The notes: generated from the sequence alone by a model not told the origin. 64,000 nt of DNA from WRGA01 sp031553395 (GCA_031553395.1 JAVBLR010000001.1:186001-250000), one strand, 5' to 3'; shown: positions 27,429-37,160, numbered from the stretch's first letter. Made by a program: numbers and translations.

Positions 27429-28586
27429 TTAAAATGCCTCATTAAAGTTAAAATAGAATCCTTTGGTATCTCTTCCTATCCCAAAATCCAAACGGAGAGC
27501 CATACGTGGTTGAACTTCATAACGAAAACCAATTCCTCCGTTGGGGAGAAAATTATCAAATCCTAAATCGGGGGCAATGCTTCCTCCGGCTAACCAACCT
27601 ACAAGTCCATATTTGCTCCTTTCTCCATTTTTTTTGTAGAAGGAATGGCGGTATTCAACGATACCAAAGATCATATCTTTATCCCGGTACTGACCCCAAA
27701 GATATCCTCTTAAATCGAAAGGTGTTCCCAACTGAGACATTTCTCCATAAGGAACATCTCCAACCGCGAAACGTCCGCGAAGCTGCATTGCTAAAGTTTG
27801 ACCGGGTTTGAATAATTGTATATAATGCCGGGCATCCAGATTATAAACCTGATAATCATTATCTCCGCCAAAATATTTCCCGTAAAACATCGCTTGAGCC
27901 AATAAATACCAACCTTTCCATGCATTTACGGCTACGTCGCGTGAATCAATCATTGCATGAACTCCCAGCCCCACATTAAACGGATTATCGTTGTATTCTA
28001 TATAATTAGGATCGGCTGCAACACCGGCAGATGGATCTTTACCGTGGGTATAATTAATATCCAATGCTCCTCCAACAAAATAAGTAGGTTTGAATTGCCA
28101 AAATACCTGTGGGTTTAATTGAAACCAATTTCGTTTAAATTCTGTGGTAGAATCGGATTTGGCAGTATTTCGTCCGTTGTCATAGCCTATCCCAAAATAA
28201 TTATCAGGCATGTTTTTGAACCAAATATCGGCATTAATACGTAATTTATCGTGATTCCAGAATGTTGTTATCTTGGATGATAAAAAAACTGCACCTGTAG
28301 TACTAATTCCCAATGTAACAGGAAAAGAGGAACGTTGTAATGAAGTATCTTTTTTATCCGTGAGAAATGACATCAAAGTACCTCCAGCTATGGAAAAGCC
28401 TAATTCGGGAGTATAACCGGGACCTAATACAGGCGTTATTAAAAAATCCCCTTTTTCTTCTTTTTCCTTTTGCTTTATTTGCCAACGTTTCAAAAAACCT
28501 ACATGTTTGGTTGAATCAGCTTCTTCCTGACTCCAAGCAAAAGTTATGGAAAATATCATCAAAATAAGTAATATGTTCTTCTTCAT
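27429..28586 (-). CDS. Outer-membrane beta-barrel protein (surface antigen D15/BamA-like)
   Basis: The 385-residue protein has a signal peptide (about 1-19, ending AWSQ) and a body of alternating strands ending in GIGRDTKGFYFNFNEAF with a terminal aromatic residue, as expected for an outer-membrane barrel. The GTPFDLRGYLWGQYRDKD segment resembles the RGF/Y loop region of the Omp85 barrel. It lacks POTRA domains, so it would be a short barrel-only relative such as those paired with patatins or of unknown role. It has no clear partner gene beside it. Confidence 0.75.
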   Translation of the reverse strand: MKKNILLILMIFSITFAWSQEEADSTKHVGFLKRWQIKQKEKEEKGDFLITPVLGPGYTPELGFSIAGGTLMSFLTDKKDTSLQRSSFPVTLGISTTGAVFLSSKITTFWNHDKLRINADIWFKNMPDNYFGIGYDNGRNTAKSDSTTEFKRNWFQLNPQVFWQFKPTYFVGGALDINYTHGKDPSAGVAADPNYIEYNDNPFNVGLGVHAMIDSRDVAVNAWKGWYLLAQAMFYGKYFGGDNDYQVYNLDARHYIQLFKPGQTLAMQLRGRFAVGDVPYGEMSQLGTPFDLRGYLWGQYRDKDMIFGIVEYRHSFYKKNGERSKYGLVGWLAGGSIAPDLGFDNFLPNGGIGFRYEVQPRMALRLDFGIGRDTKGFYFNFNEAF

Positions 28587-28751
28587 CGTTTTATTTATTT
28601 TTTATAAATAATGCTAAACTTGTATTATAATTTAACAATTATAGTCTCTGATAGTTCAATAGTGTTAATTGAAAATTTTACATTTTAAGAAATCAGAGTA
28701 ATAGGAACAAAACGTATTGCATATTCTTTTGAAATACTTGAAATTTTGGAT

Positions 28752-28759
28752 TATTTTTG
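28752..28759 (+). promoter_or_regulatory. -7 promoter box of lptB
   Basis: TATTTTTG fits TAnnTTTG and lies 20 bases upstream of the ATG at 28779. It overlaps the open frame that continues upstream from that ATG, which argues against a start before 28779. Confidence 0.5.
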
Positions 28760-28778
28760 TGCATTCAAATACGCAGAA

Positions 28779-29531
28779 ATGGCTGAAAACGAACAAATGG
28801 AATTAAAAACCTTCGATTTGGTAAAAAAATACCGAACCCGAACGGTTGTTAATCATGTATCAATCAATGTAAAGCAAGGAGAAATAGTAGGATTGCTTGG
28901 CCCTAACGGTGCAGGAAAAACTACAACTTTCTACATGACTGTTGGATTGATTACTCCCAATCAAGGAAAAATATTCCTTAATGATATGGAAATAACCAAG
29001 TTTCCGATGTATAAACGTGCTCAAAACGGAATAGGTTATTTGGCTCAAGAAGCTTCGGTTTTCCGTAAAATGACGGTGGAAGATAATATCCGTTCGGTAT
29101 TGGAAATGACCAAAAATAGCCGTGAATATCAACGGGAAAAATTAGAAACATTGATTGCCGAATTTGGATTGGAGAAGGTTCGCAAGAACTTGGGAGATCA
29201 GCTTTCCGGTGGAGAAAGAAGACGTACGGAGATTGCCCGTTGCCTTGCGATTGATCCTAAGTTTATTATGTTGGATGAGCCATTCGCAGGAGTTGACCCG
29301 ATTGCTGTTGAAGATATTCAATCGATTGTGGCTCAACTGAAAAACAAAAATATAGGTATTTTGATAACAGACCACAACGTGGATGAAACATTAAGTATTA
29401 CAGACAGGGCATATTTGCTGTTTGAAGGACGAATTTTGTTTCAAGGAACAGCCGAAGAATTAGCATCAAATGAAATTGTTCGCGAAAAATACTTGGGTAA
29501 ACACTTCGAACTGAAACGGAAAAATTTTTAA
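28779..29531 (+). CDS. lptB: LPS export ABC transporter ATP-binding protein LptB
   Basis: The 250-residue ATPase drives lipopolysaccharide extraction with LptF/LptG. It has Walker A GPNGAGKTTT, the Q-loop segment YLAQEASVFRKMTVEDN, the signature LSGGERRRTEIARCLA, Walker B FIMLDEPFAGVDP and the switch histidine in ILITDHNVDETL. I chose ATG 28779; ATG 28797 (MELKTFDLVKKY) is an equally possible start that matches the family's core. The gene ends 4 bases from the convergent small gene. The permease gene at the left end of the window is its likely partner. Confidence 0.93.
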   Translation: MAENEQMELKTFDLVKKYRTRTVVNHVSINVKQGEIVGLLGPNGAGKTTTFYMTVGLITPNQGKIFLNDMEITKFPMYKRAQNGIGYLAQEASVFRKMTVEDNIRSVLEMTKNSREYQREKLETLIAEFGLEKVRKNLGDQLSGGERRRTEIARCLAIDPKFIMLDEPFAGVDPIAVEDIQSIVAQLKNKNIGILITDHNVDETLSITDRAYLLFEGRILFQGTAEELASNEIVREKYLGKHFELKRKNF

Positions 29532-29534
29532 TTT

Positions 29535-29954
29535 TTATTTGGAAGTATTTCTTATAAATTGTTTTTGATAATATCCAAGTATCTCTGTGTGTAATTGAAC
29601 GTATTTTTCACCTTCTACCCTTTTTATCTTTCCAGTATTGCCATTAACCCAAATACCGGGTAAATAATACCATTGTGTTTTTAAATTATAGAAACGGTAA
29701 TTATTTGCAAATACATAATATCCTTCATAAATAAGATAAAGGTATGTATTTATCGTATCGGCTTTTTTCGTTTTGAATCGATAGTTTGCACAAATCTGTG
29801 TGGCTGAATCCGCAGAGATTGTAAATTCTTTTTCCTTTTCCAAAAATTCTGATGTATTTGCAAGATATGCCTTCTTGTTGGAAACAGATATGCAACCGAA
29901 CATAAAGATCAGAACTGAAATTATTGTGATAATTATTAAGTTGATGTATTTCAA
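29535..29954 (-). CDS. Small membrane-anchored or lipoprotein-like protein, unknown
   Basis: The 139-residue protein begins with a long hydrophobic segment (about 4-20) ending FMFGC, which is a weak lipobox. The mature part of about 115 residues is rich in tyrosine and tryptophan with no family I recognise. It stands alone on the minus strand between lptB and the sulfatase gene. Confidence 0.6.
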   Translation of the reverse strand: MKYINLIIITIISVLIFMFGCISVSNKKAYLANTSEFLEKEKEFTISADSATQICANYRFKTKKADTINTYLYLIYEGYYVFANNYRFYNLKTQWYYLPGIWVNGNTGKIKRVEGEKYVQLHTEILGYYQKQFIRNTSK

Positions 29955-30051
29955 GTGATTATATTGTTTGTTTCGATAATAATTTTTTTTATTAATAAGG
30001 TTTTGTAAACTGAGTATTAGCTTTAATTATACTTAACTAATTAATAATGGT

Positions 30052-30079
30052 AACAAATAACGATTAACAAATAACAAAT
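30052..30079. repeat. Heptad repeat after the sulfatase gene
   Basis: Four 7-base units (AACAAAT, AACGATT, AACAAAT, AACAAAT) end 3 bases before the sulfatase stop codon at 30082-30084, on its downstream side. Confidence 0.65.
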
Positions 30080-30081
30080 CA

Positions 30082-31464
30082 TCAATCCTCTTTTGTCGGC
30101 CAATAAGGAGATGGCTCCCGCGTAGATTTCAAAAGAGATTTCATTTCCTCTAATTTTTGAGGATTTACGACTGATAAATCATTTTTTTCGAAAGGATCTT
30201 TTGCAATATTAAATAATTCGCAAGTTTCGCCTGTTTTATTTCGTATCAGTACCATTTTCCAATCACCTTTGCGAATGGCATATTGTTCGCCGGGAAATTC
30301 CCAATACAGAACCCGGTCACTTGTATTTTGCGATTTTCCCGATAAAAGCGGAAGAATATTCAACCCATCCGTATGTGCAGGCAATTTTGCATTGGCTAAT
30401 GCAGCTAAAGTCGGCATCACATCCGGAAAATAAATCGGATTATCGCGGGTTTCTCCGGCCGGAATATGTCCTTTCCAATTGGCTATAAAAGGAACCCGGA
30501 TACCGCCTTCATACATTAATGCTTTACGGCCTCTTAATCCGCCGTTGCAGTTCAATTCTTCCAATGGAGCCTGTTGTGCGCCGCCATTATCCGAAGCGAA
30601 TATAATCAGTGTATTATCTCTTAGTCCTTCCTTTTCCAAAAAATCAATCAAACGACCAATAGCTTCGTCTGTGTGTGTGATTAAGGAAGCATATAGTTGA
30701 GCTGTTTCTGTAAGTCCCATTGAATCATAAGGTTTTACACTATTGATATGATATGGTTCATGGGGAACATCAAAAGCCAGGTAGAGAAAAAATGGTTGAT
30801 TTTTATTCCTACGGATAAAATCAATCGATTCATCTACAGATAAATCGCTATCATGAATCCCCCTGACATTATTCTCATTTTCAGGAACAACCGTCAAATC
30901 CCGGTTACTAAAACGCAATGCCGGATAATAATAAGGTGTATTCGAATCTTCTGTACTAATTAGCCATCCATAGAATTCGTTAAAACCCCGGTCTAAAGGT
31001 CCGGCTCCGGGATTGAATCCATCGAGATGCCATTTATTAACCAAACAGGTTTTATATCCAGCTGCATTTAAGATGGTTGCAATCGTTGTATCCGAAGGCA
31101 ATATATGCATCCGTCTGATAGGATTTCCATTTTTTAATCCGGGTAATCCGCCGTTTTTGCAGAAATTATTGCGAATGGTAGTATGACCCGTATGTTTTCC
31201 GGTCATTAATGCACAACGAGATGGCGAACTAACTGCCGATCCTGCATAACATTGAGTAAACCGCATCCCATCTTGTGCCAACTTATCAATGACAGGAGTT
31301 GCAATTACTTTGTTTCCATAACAAGCCAAATCTCCGTAGCCCATGTCATCGGCTAAAATAAATACAATATTTGGCTGATTTTGTTTGCTCTGGGCAACTC
31401 CGGATGCAGCTGTACTTAATCCTGCAATTGCAGATAATATAGTCGGAATAATAGTAGGTTTCAT
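30082..31464 (-). CDS. Exported sulfatase (arylsulfatase family, serine type)
   Basis: The 460-residue enzyme of the alkaline-phosphatase superfamily should hydrolyse sulfate esters, probably on a glycan. A signal peptide (1-25) precedes the metal-binding ILADDMGYGD segment. The formylglycine site is SSPSR with Ser79 in place of cysteine, so maturation would need an anaerobic radical-SAM enzyme (anSME), which is not encoded nearby. The frame is open up to 31626, but ATG 31464 places the signal peptide first and lies just after a promoter box. No glycan-utilisation (sus) genes are adjacent, so the substrate cannot be inferred. Confidence 0.92.
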   Translation of the reverse strand: MKPTIIPTILSAIAGLSTAASGVAQSKQNQPNIVFILADDMGYGDLACYGNKVIATPVIDKLAQDGMRFTQCYAGSAVSSPSRCALMTGKHTGHTTIRNNFCKNGGLPGLKNGNPIRRMHILPSDTTIATILNAAGYKTCLVNKWHLDGFNPGAGPLDRGFNEFYGWLISTEDSNTPYYYPALRFSNRDLTVVPENENNVRGIHDSDLSVDESIDFIRRNKNQPFFLYLAFDVPHEPYHINSVKPYDSMGLTETAQLYASLITHTDEAIGRLIDFLEKEGLRDNTLIIFASDNGGAQQAPLEELNCNGGLRGRKALMYEGGIRVPFIANWKGHIPAGETRDNPIYFPDVMPTLAALANAKLPAHTDGLNILPLLSGKSQNTSDRVLYWEFPGEQYAIRKGDWKMVLIRNKTGETCELFNIAKDPFEKNDLSVVNPQKLEEMKSLLKSTREPSPYWPTKED

Positions 31465-31484
31465 AGTTATAAAGAATTTTGAAT

Positions 31485-31492
31485 CAAAAGTA
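31485..31492 (-). promoter_or_regulatory. -7 promoter box of the sulfatase gene
   Basis: The minus strand reads TACTTTTG, fitting TAnnTTTG, about 20 bases upstream of ATG 31464. It would give a very short leader. Confidence 0.45.
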
Positions 31493-31655
31493 GATAATCG
31501 AATTGAGTTAAAAAATGGAAAATTGTTCAAATGTATGAAAATAAAAAGGATTATTTGTAAAATTTCTGTTTGAATGGTAGATTTATGATATCCATAACTA
31601 CTTAATTTAATGTTGTATACACTCATTAATTAATGTATTTTTACATTTATATGTT

Positions 31656-31663
31656 TATATTTG
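31656..31663 (+). promoter_or_regulatory. Possible -7 box of the C10 protease gene
   Basis: TATATTTG fits TAnnTTTG and lies 161 bases before the protease start. The 360-base gap between the divergent sulfatase and protease genes (31465-31824) holds this and the sulfatase promoter but no gene. Confidence 0.4.
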
Positions 31664-31824
31664 TATCTTTTTAAACCAAAGACTCTTGGATTAATTATAT
31701 CTTCGTCATTCTTTTCTATATACATTTCTTAAAAAAATTAACAATAAGACAATTTCCTTTAATCCATTTTCATGTGAATGTTCTTTTGAAGTAAGTATCA
31801 CATGAACATTAAAAAATTAATAAT

Positions 31825-34692
31825 ATGAAGAAAAAAGTACTTTTTTATCTTTTCTTATTCGTTTTTGCATCAACCTACTCTCAACATGTGAGCCGAGAGT
31901 ATGCTGAAAAAACAGCAATAGCTTTTCTGCAAAAACAATCATCTCAAAAATTGAGGAGTTCCGGAACGTTGAATATAGCAATGACAAAAGCCGAAATTGT
32001 TTCCGGTGATACATTGTTATATATTTTCGAAGCGGAAAACAAAAATGGCTTTGCTGTTGTTTCGGCAGATTTCCGGGCGGATCCGATTCTATGTTATTCA
32101 CCTAATGGCTTTTTAGGAGATCCTCAAGATTTTCCTCCAGCATTTATTGATTTTATAGAAGCCTATAAAGGATACGTTCGGGATATTGCGAATGAACCGA
32201 CTCTTCGAAGTTCGGCAAAAAATCCAAAGTGGGATGAAATTAATAACAGTATTTCGTTAAGATCAACAACTGCCGAAATTATCAAGGGACCGCTTCTTAC
32301 GACAAAGTGGAATCAAGATAGAAATTACAATGGTTTTTGTCCGGAAGATCCCAATGCTATGATCGGATATGAAGGACGAGTACCTACTGGGTGTGTTGCT
32401 ACGGCTATGGCTCAACTTATGAAATATTGGAATTATCCCAACTATGGAATCGGCTCACATAGTTATACATATTCCGGGTATGGAACTCTTTCTGTTGATT
32501 TTTCTCAAGGGTATTATGATTGGAATAGCATGCCGAATATTTCATATACTTACCAAAATGAAGTGGCTAAATTGATGTATCATTGTGGTGTTTCTATAGG
32601 TATGAGGTATGCTCCCGAAGGATCGAGTTCAGGTCCAACAGCTGTGTCTGAAGCATTAGTAAATTATTTCAAATATTCGGAATCTATCAGATTTTATGAT
32701 AAAATGACATATTATTCTGATTCACAATGGATTGAGATGCTTAAATTAGAGCTGGATAATGACAGACCTATGCTTTACTGCGGTACAGAGGATTATGGAT
32801 TAACTCATGCTTTGATATGCGATGGCTACGATTCGGAGGATAAATTTCATTTCAATTTCGGTTGGAGTGGTTATTATGACGGTTATTATACTATTTATAA
32901 TTTAAGATATTATAAAAATCCGGATGTGCTTATAGGTGTTGCTCCGAAACCTGTTGCAGTAACATTGGAAAAAAGGAAAACTGCCGGTAATCAAGTTAAA
33001 CTTTTCGGACATATAAACCCTGATGGCAGCAATGTTTCTTTAATCCGATTTGAATTATATGAAGGAATCAACAGTACTCCTGTTTATGTTGATGCATCCA
33101 CACTTTCATCTTCATCTCGAACGATTGATGAGGTTTCTTCTTCAATGATTTCTTTAGAATACGGCAAAAAGTATAAATACAGATTAACAGCCAAAAAAGC
33201 TGATAATACGATAGTGTATGGTGATTATTTTTCCATTTTTCCTATAGAAGAAGATATATGGAAAAAACAAATATCGGGTGTAACAGCCAATTTGAATTCT
33301 GTTTATATGCTTTCCGAAACAACCGGCTATGTTTGCGGAGATGGTGGAATAATTTTAAAAACAACGGATGGAGGAAAAAATTGGATTGAACAAGCAAGCG
33401 GAGTTACTGATGATGATTTCAAAGGAATATTTTTTATTGATGCAAATACAGGGTTTGTTGTCAGTTGGAAAGGCAAAATGTTGGAAACAACAAATGGTGG
33501 GACAAGCTGGTCGATAATAGATGTAAATAACTATTCTATTCCCCTTTCCGGAGTTTATGCCGAGTCCGGAGATAATGTATTAATTGCTGCTTATAATGGA
33601 ATCTATTCATATAATGGTTCAACAGTATCATTAAAAAGTTCAAATAATACTAGGCCTTCCACTTCTATATGTAAGGCAAACGATACATATTTTGTTAAAG
33701 GTGGACTAATAGATAATGGTTTATACTACAGTAATGATAATGGAGCAAATTGGAGAACATGTAGTAAAACTATGGCTGAAAGTAAAAAGGTGACCGGAAT
33801 TGCAGCTTATCCTGGTTCGGGATATGTACTAGGATGTGTTAATGAAAATAACATAAGTGAAAATGGAGGGTTTTTGATGAAATTGGACTTAAATGGTTAC
33901 CCTTATCAGGATCTTTTAACAAGTCCAGTTACAACACCGTTGAATGGTATTACTTTCAGTTCGGAAACGAACGCTTATGTTGTTGGAAACAACGGGGTTA
34001 TACTTAAAACAACCAATAGGGGAAATGATTGGAGTATTATTTCTCCAACCGAAATAAATACCAATAAACTAAATGCAGTATCATTTCCTTCTTTAACGAA
34101 CGGATGGGTTGTTGGAGATAACGGTACAATTTTACACTCCGAAGCAGCCTATTTATTGGTAGACGATGAAGATATATCCTTTGAGCTTCCCAGCAATATT
34201 TCCGAAACTACGATTATTCATGTCAATACCAATTTAGATGACTGGAGTATCAATTACGATGCATCATGGTTATCTGTTGTAAAGAATGTTACCGAAAAAA
34301 CAATAACAGTAACAGCGCTTTCAACTAACTCGTCTTCTTCTCAAAGAAGCGCTGAAATCAATGTTTCCGGAAATGGAGTCAATCCGGTTACTTTAACGGC
34401 AATACAGCCCAAAGGAACTAATACTAATATTTTAGATATTACAACAAATCAAACTATTTATCCTAATCCTTCAACCGGAATATTTAATATTACGCTGAAT
34501 AAGGATATCAATAATGCGATTGTGTATATTTATGATTCAAAAGGGCTTGCAGTTTATCAGAAAACAGTATCCTTCAAATCGGGAATCAGTAAGGAGATAA
34601 ATATAACAGGAGCTTCTTCAGGAATATATTATATTGTAATTCAAACTGAAGATGACCAGGATGTTTATAATGCGAAATTGATGATAAAGTGA
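31825..34692 (+). CDS. Secreted C10-family cysteine protease with YCF48-like, BACON and T9SS domains
   Basis: The 955-residue protein has a signal peptide (1-19) and a propeptide-like region (about 20-130). A streptopain-type peptidase domain (about 150-380) follows, with catalytic Cys190 in RVPTGCVATAMAQ and His327 in LTHALICDGYD; the NFGWSG segment (343-348) is also conserved. Residues about 475-775 contain YCF48-like repeats that resemble beta-propeller blades (GYVCGDGGIILKTTDGGKNW and related). A BACON domain (about 778-864) precedes a type IX secretion sorting domain (868-955) with the YPNPSTG motif. It is therefore probably exported to the cell surface or medium by T9SS. It is a single-gene unit ended by a hairpin. 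Confidence 0.93.
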   Translation: MKKKVLFYLFLFVFASTYSQHVSREYAEKTAIAFLQKQSSQKLRSSGTLNIAMTKAEIVSGDTLLYIFEAENKNGFAVVSADFRADPILCYSPNGFLGDPQDFPPAFIDFIEAYKGYVRDIANEPTLRSSAKNPKWDEINNSISLRSTTAEIIKGPLLTTKWNQDRNYNGFCPEDPNAMIGYEGRVPTGCVATAMAQLMKYWNYPNYGIGSHSYTYSGYGTLSVDFSQGYYDWNSMPNISYTYQNEVAKLMYHCGVSIGMRYAPEGSSSGPTAVSEALVNYFKYSESIRFYDKMTYYSDSQWIEMLKLELDNDRPMLYCGTEDYGLTHALICDGYDSEDKFHFNFGWSGYYDGYYTIYNLRYYKNPDVLIGVAPKPVAVTLEKRKTAGNQVKLFGHINPDGSNVSLIRFELYEGINSTPVYVDASTLSSSSRTIDEVSSSMISLEYGKKYKYRLTAKKADNTIVYGDYFSIFPIEEDIWKKQISGVTANLNSVYMLSETTGYVCGDGGIILKTTDGGKNWIEQASGVTDDDFKGIFFIDANTGFVVSWKGKMLETTNGGTSWSIIDVNNYSIPLSGVYAESGDNVLIAAYNGIYSYNGSTVSLKSSNNTRPSTSICKANDTYFVKGGLIDNGLYYSNDNGANWRTCSKTMAESKKVTGIAAYPGSGYVLGCVNENNISENGGFLMKLDLNGYPYQDLLTSPVTTPLNGITFSSETNAYVVGNNGVILKTTNRGNDWSIISPTEINTNKLNAVSFPSLTNGWVVGDNGTILHSEAAYLLVDDEDISFELPSNISETTIIHVNTNLDDWSINYDASWLSVVKNVTEKTITVTALSTNSSSSQRSAEINVSGNGVNPVTLTAIQPKGTNTNILDITTNQTIYPNPSTGIFNITLNKDINNAIVYIYDSKGLAVYQKTVSFKSGISKEINITGASSGIYYIVIQTEDDQDVYNAKLMIK

Positions 34693-34710
34693 TAATAATC
34701 TAGGATGTTA

Positions 34711-34752
34711 ATAAACAGAAAAAGAGGCTGTAATGCCTCTTTTTCTGTTTAT
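34711..34752. terminator. Bidirectional terminator after the protease gene
   Basis: A perfect 18-bp stem pairs 34711-34728 with 34735-34752 around a 6-base loop, with T-rich and A-rich arms usable on both strands. It separates convergent genes. Confidence 0.9.
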
Positions 34753-34781
34753 TGTCAATTATTCAATTTCTCATTTCTTTC

Positions 34782-35807
34782 TCATTTCCTTTTCAAAATA
34801 ATCCGGAAATTTAGATTCTTAACACCACCACTATTGTTTATTTTCCATGAAGCATCGGCAAAAGAAGATAATACTTTATTAAATTTTTTACGAGGCCAGT
34901 TTTTAGGTGTAGTTATAGTTGTGCAATGGCCTTCTTGGGATAGAAGTAAAGTAAAGTTTTTATTTTTCAATTCTTTATATAGTTTTTCCAGTTCGTTCGG
35001 ATTACTATTTAAAGAATCTATTATTTGGTTTTCATCAATTGTTGCATTACAATCCATACATGAGAATGCACAAATAGGGTCACCGTGAGAACCATCACTA
35101 TAATAGATTGGTTTACATTCTCCATAAAACATCCTTTGAGGTTTTTCTTGTAACACATTTATGTTAATTTTTTCATCTGGTTTGTTTAATACAACTTCTA
35201 TTGTGTATGTTTTAGGTTGCAGCCTGATTTCAATTTTATTTGTATCAAGAACATTACTTATTGGAATATCAAAAGGTTGATATCCAATTGAACTTATTAT
35301 TAATTTAGCTCCATCTATCAACTCATCCGGTATTTTAATAAGGTCTCTACCATCGATATCTGTTGTACCAACAAAATTATTGTCTCTTCCTAATTTCTGT
35401 TCAAATGAATAACTTCCTGTTTCCATTTCAGGGCAATAATAAAAGATGTAGCAATTATGATATGCTTCATAATCGTCATTTAGTAATTGGACAATGATAT
35501 TTTTCAGATTTTCCGGTTCAGTATGTGGTGGTTTTTTAATTGTCAAGATGGGCAACGGTACCGGATATTCGACTATTTCAACTCTCGTTGGATTTGCATC
35601 AACGATTATTATTTTTATTTGTTTTTTATTTGCCGATTGCTTTATTGTATCAATAAAATCAGGCGTGACTTTTTCTTTTTCCTTAACAGTGATAGAAGTA
35701 GAAAAGGAGATATTTGTCAATTTTTCATCTTTTTGAATTTCTTGTTTATTTGTACAAGAGAATTGCAATAGACAAAGAATTGGTATGATAACATTAAATA
35801 TTTTCAT
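34782..35807 (-). CDS. Lipoprotein with carboxypeptidase-regulatory-like domain, unknown role
   Basis: The 341-residue protein has a lipoprotein signal (LQFSC at residues 14-18). A central region (about 140-200) with GTTDIDGRDLIKIPDE and LIISSIGYQPFDIPIS resembles the carboxypeptidase-regulatory-like fold common in Bacteroidota envelope proteins. The C-terminal 90 residues contain a possible helix-strand domain (KNKNFTLLLSQEGHC). No enzyme motif is visible. It is last in a four-gene minus-strand cluster, 14 bases after the next gene's stop. Confidence 0.75.
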   Translation of the reverse strand: MKIFNVIIPILCLLQFSCTNKQEIQKDEKLTNISFSTSITVKEKEKVTPDFIDTIKQSANKKQIKIIIVDANPTRVEIVEYPVPLPILTIKKPPHTEPENLKNIIVQLLNDDYEAYHNCYIFYYCPEMETGSYSFEQKLGRDNNFVGTTDIDGRDLIKIPDELIDGAKLIISSIGYQPFDIPISNVLDTNKIEIRLQPKTYTIEVVLNKPDEKININVLQEKPQRMFYGECKPIYYSDGSHGDPICAFSCMDCNATIDENQIIDSLNSNPNELEKLYKELKNKNFTLLLSQEGHCTTITTPKNWPRKKFNKVLSSFADASWKINNSGGVKNLNFRIILKRK

Positions 35808-35821
35808 TTAATTTAATACTT

Positions 35822-37090
35822 TTACCTCTTCTCCAACGCTTCATACAGTCTTTCAGGATATTGAACACTATCTCCAAATGTAGAGCGCATAACTTCGTAA
35901 ATATCTTTACCTTGGGATGAAAAAATAATCCGTTCATTAGGTGTTAAAATAATAATGGCAGGAGCTCTATTGATATTGAATTTTTTCAACACTTTTATAT
36001 TATCAGGCTCAATATGAAACATGACAAACCGTTTTGTCAGATTTTCATTATAGTCGCCGGATGTTACAGCTAATTCGAAGGGATTCATATAATTATACTC
36101 ACCATTGGGATTATAAACCAACACCAAAAAACGTTCTCCATATTGTGTTGCATCCAATGCTATGTTATATTCGGAAGTATATACCGGGCCATCAACCGAA
36201 ATTACCGGTGGAGCAGGAGGGGAGGTCGGCTTTTGAGGCGCAACAATTGTATCTACCAGAATTTTATCTGAGGCAGAATCTGTCTTATTGCTATTTATTT
36301 GATTATTTGAGAATGCTTTGTGTCTTATTGTTGGATTTAATGCTTCGCTATAAAGATATTGATTATCAAAGTTTACCAATGACGAATCAACTTCATTTCC
36401 CATATAGTAAAGATTTAACCTGAATTTTTCATCTTCCGACAGGGAATATAAAACAAGTTCATTGTTATTTTCGCCTTTCTTCATCCGGAAAGATTCAGGC
36501 ATTTTGTATGTCCTGTATTTGTGGATGATAATATCATTTACATCCGAAGGTAAAGCATAAGCATAAACATCTGGATTCAATTGAGAGGAAGTGATGATAA
36601 ACAAAGAATCTGATTTATTGGTGATAAAAGCGTTTTTTTCATATCCGGACTTTTCCTTATAAAAATCTGGCATTGTGATAAATTTACCCTCCGGAATAAA
36701 GTGTTTATCAATCAATAATTTATCATCATCAATTCTGAAAAAATTATCCGTTTGTATGCGGATTTTACCTTTTTTTACATCCTTTGATTTTCCGGCTTCA
36801 ACAACATATTCCTCAGGAATGGAATCCATATTCAATGCAAAAGAATTAGCATCTTCGGAATAAGTTCCTTTGATGATAGTTTGTACTTTTTCACTTTCGG
36901 AACCGGAATCATCTGGACGAGTTTCGACAAATTGAAATACAAGCTGGTTATTATCAAAGATATGCAAATTACACTCAAGAAGTTGACCTGCCAATTTATA
37001 CTTTCCCAACGGAAATTGTTGGTTGACGGATTGCGAAAAACAAAAAGTATAAATAGAAAGAAGGAAAATGATGAGATATGTCTTTTTCAT
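35822..37090 (-). CDS. Exported protein with C-terminal thioredoxin-like fold lacking CxxC
   Basis: The 422-residue protein has a signal peptide beginning MKKTYLIIFLLS and ending near CFSQ. Most of it is beta-rich and unassigned. A C-terminal region of about 110 residues (ERFLVLVYNPNGEYNYMNPFEL, then FNINRAPAIIILTPNERI) has thioredoxin-like strand and cis-proline features but no redox cysteines. The frame is open 24 codons further, but that stretch is translated from the palindromic repeat at 37100-37160, so I place the start at 37090. It lies in a cluster with the PH/SHOCT gene. Confidence 0.75.
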   Translation of the reverse strand: MKKTYLIIFLLSIYTFCFSQSVNQQFPLGKYKLAGQLLECNLHIFDNNQLVFQFVETRPDDSGSESEKVQTIIKGTYSEDANSFALNMDSIPEEYVVEAGKSKDVKKGKIRIQTDNFFRIDDDKLLIDKHFIPEGKFITMPDFYKEKSGYEKNAFITNKSDSLFIITSSQLNPDVYAYALPSDVNDIIIHKYRTYKMPESFRMKKGENNNELVLYSLSEDEKFRLNLYYMGNEVDSSLVNFDNQYLYSEALNPTIRHKAFSNNQINSNKTDSASDKILVDTIVAPQKPTSPPAPPVISVDGPVYTSEYNIALDATQYGERFLVLVYNPNGEYNYMNPFELAVTSGDYNENLTKRFVMFHIEPDNIKVLKKFNINRAPAIIILTPNERIIFSSQGKDIYEVMRSTFGDSVQYPERLYEALEKR

Positions 37091-37099
37091 TGCAAATTG

Positions 37100-37160
37100 G
37101 GTAGGGGCAGACCCACGTGTCTGCCTTGTTTGATAGATGAAACATGGGGCTGCCCCTACC
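37100..37160. repeat. GC-rich palindromic repeat (copy 1)
   Basis: Arms at 37100-37115 (GGTAGGGGCAGACCCA) and 37145-37160 are complementary with one mismatch. The 29-base spacer contains a smaller inverted pair (CAGAC and GTCTG). Two related copies lie at 47522-47582 and 49802-49835, all three between genes read on the minus strand. Confidence 0.75.

Noticed and set aside
31465..31626. Longer start for the sulfatase
   Set aside because: It would precede the signal peptide by 54 residues and contains a promoter box.
34705..35088. Plus-strand coding frame of 127 codons
   Set aside because: It is antisense to the lipoprotein gene, which has a lipobox and a better composition, and it begins in a terminator.
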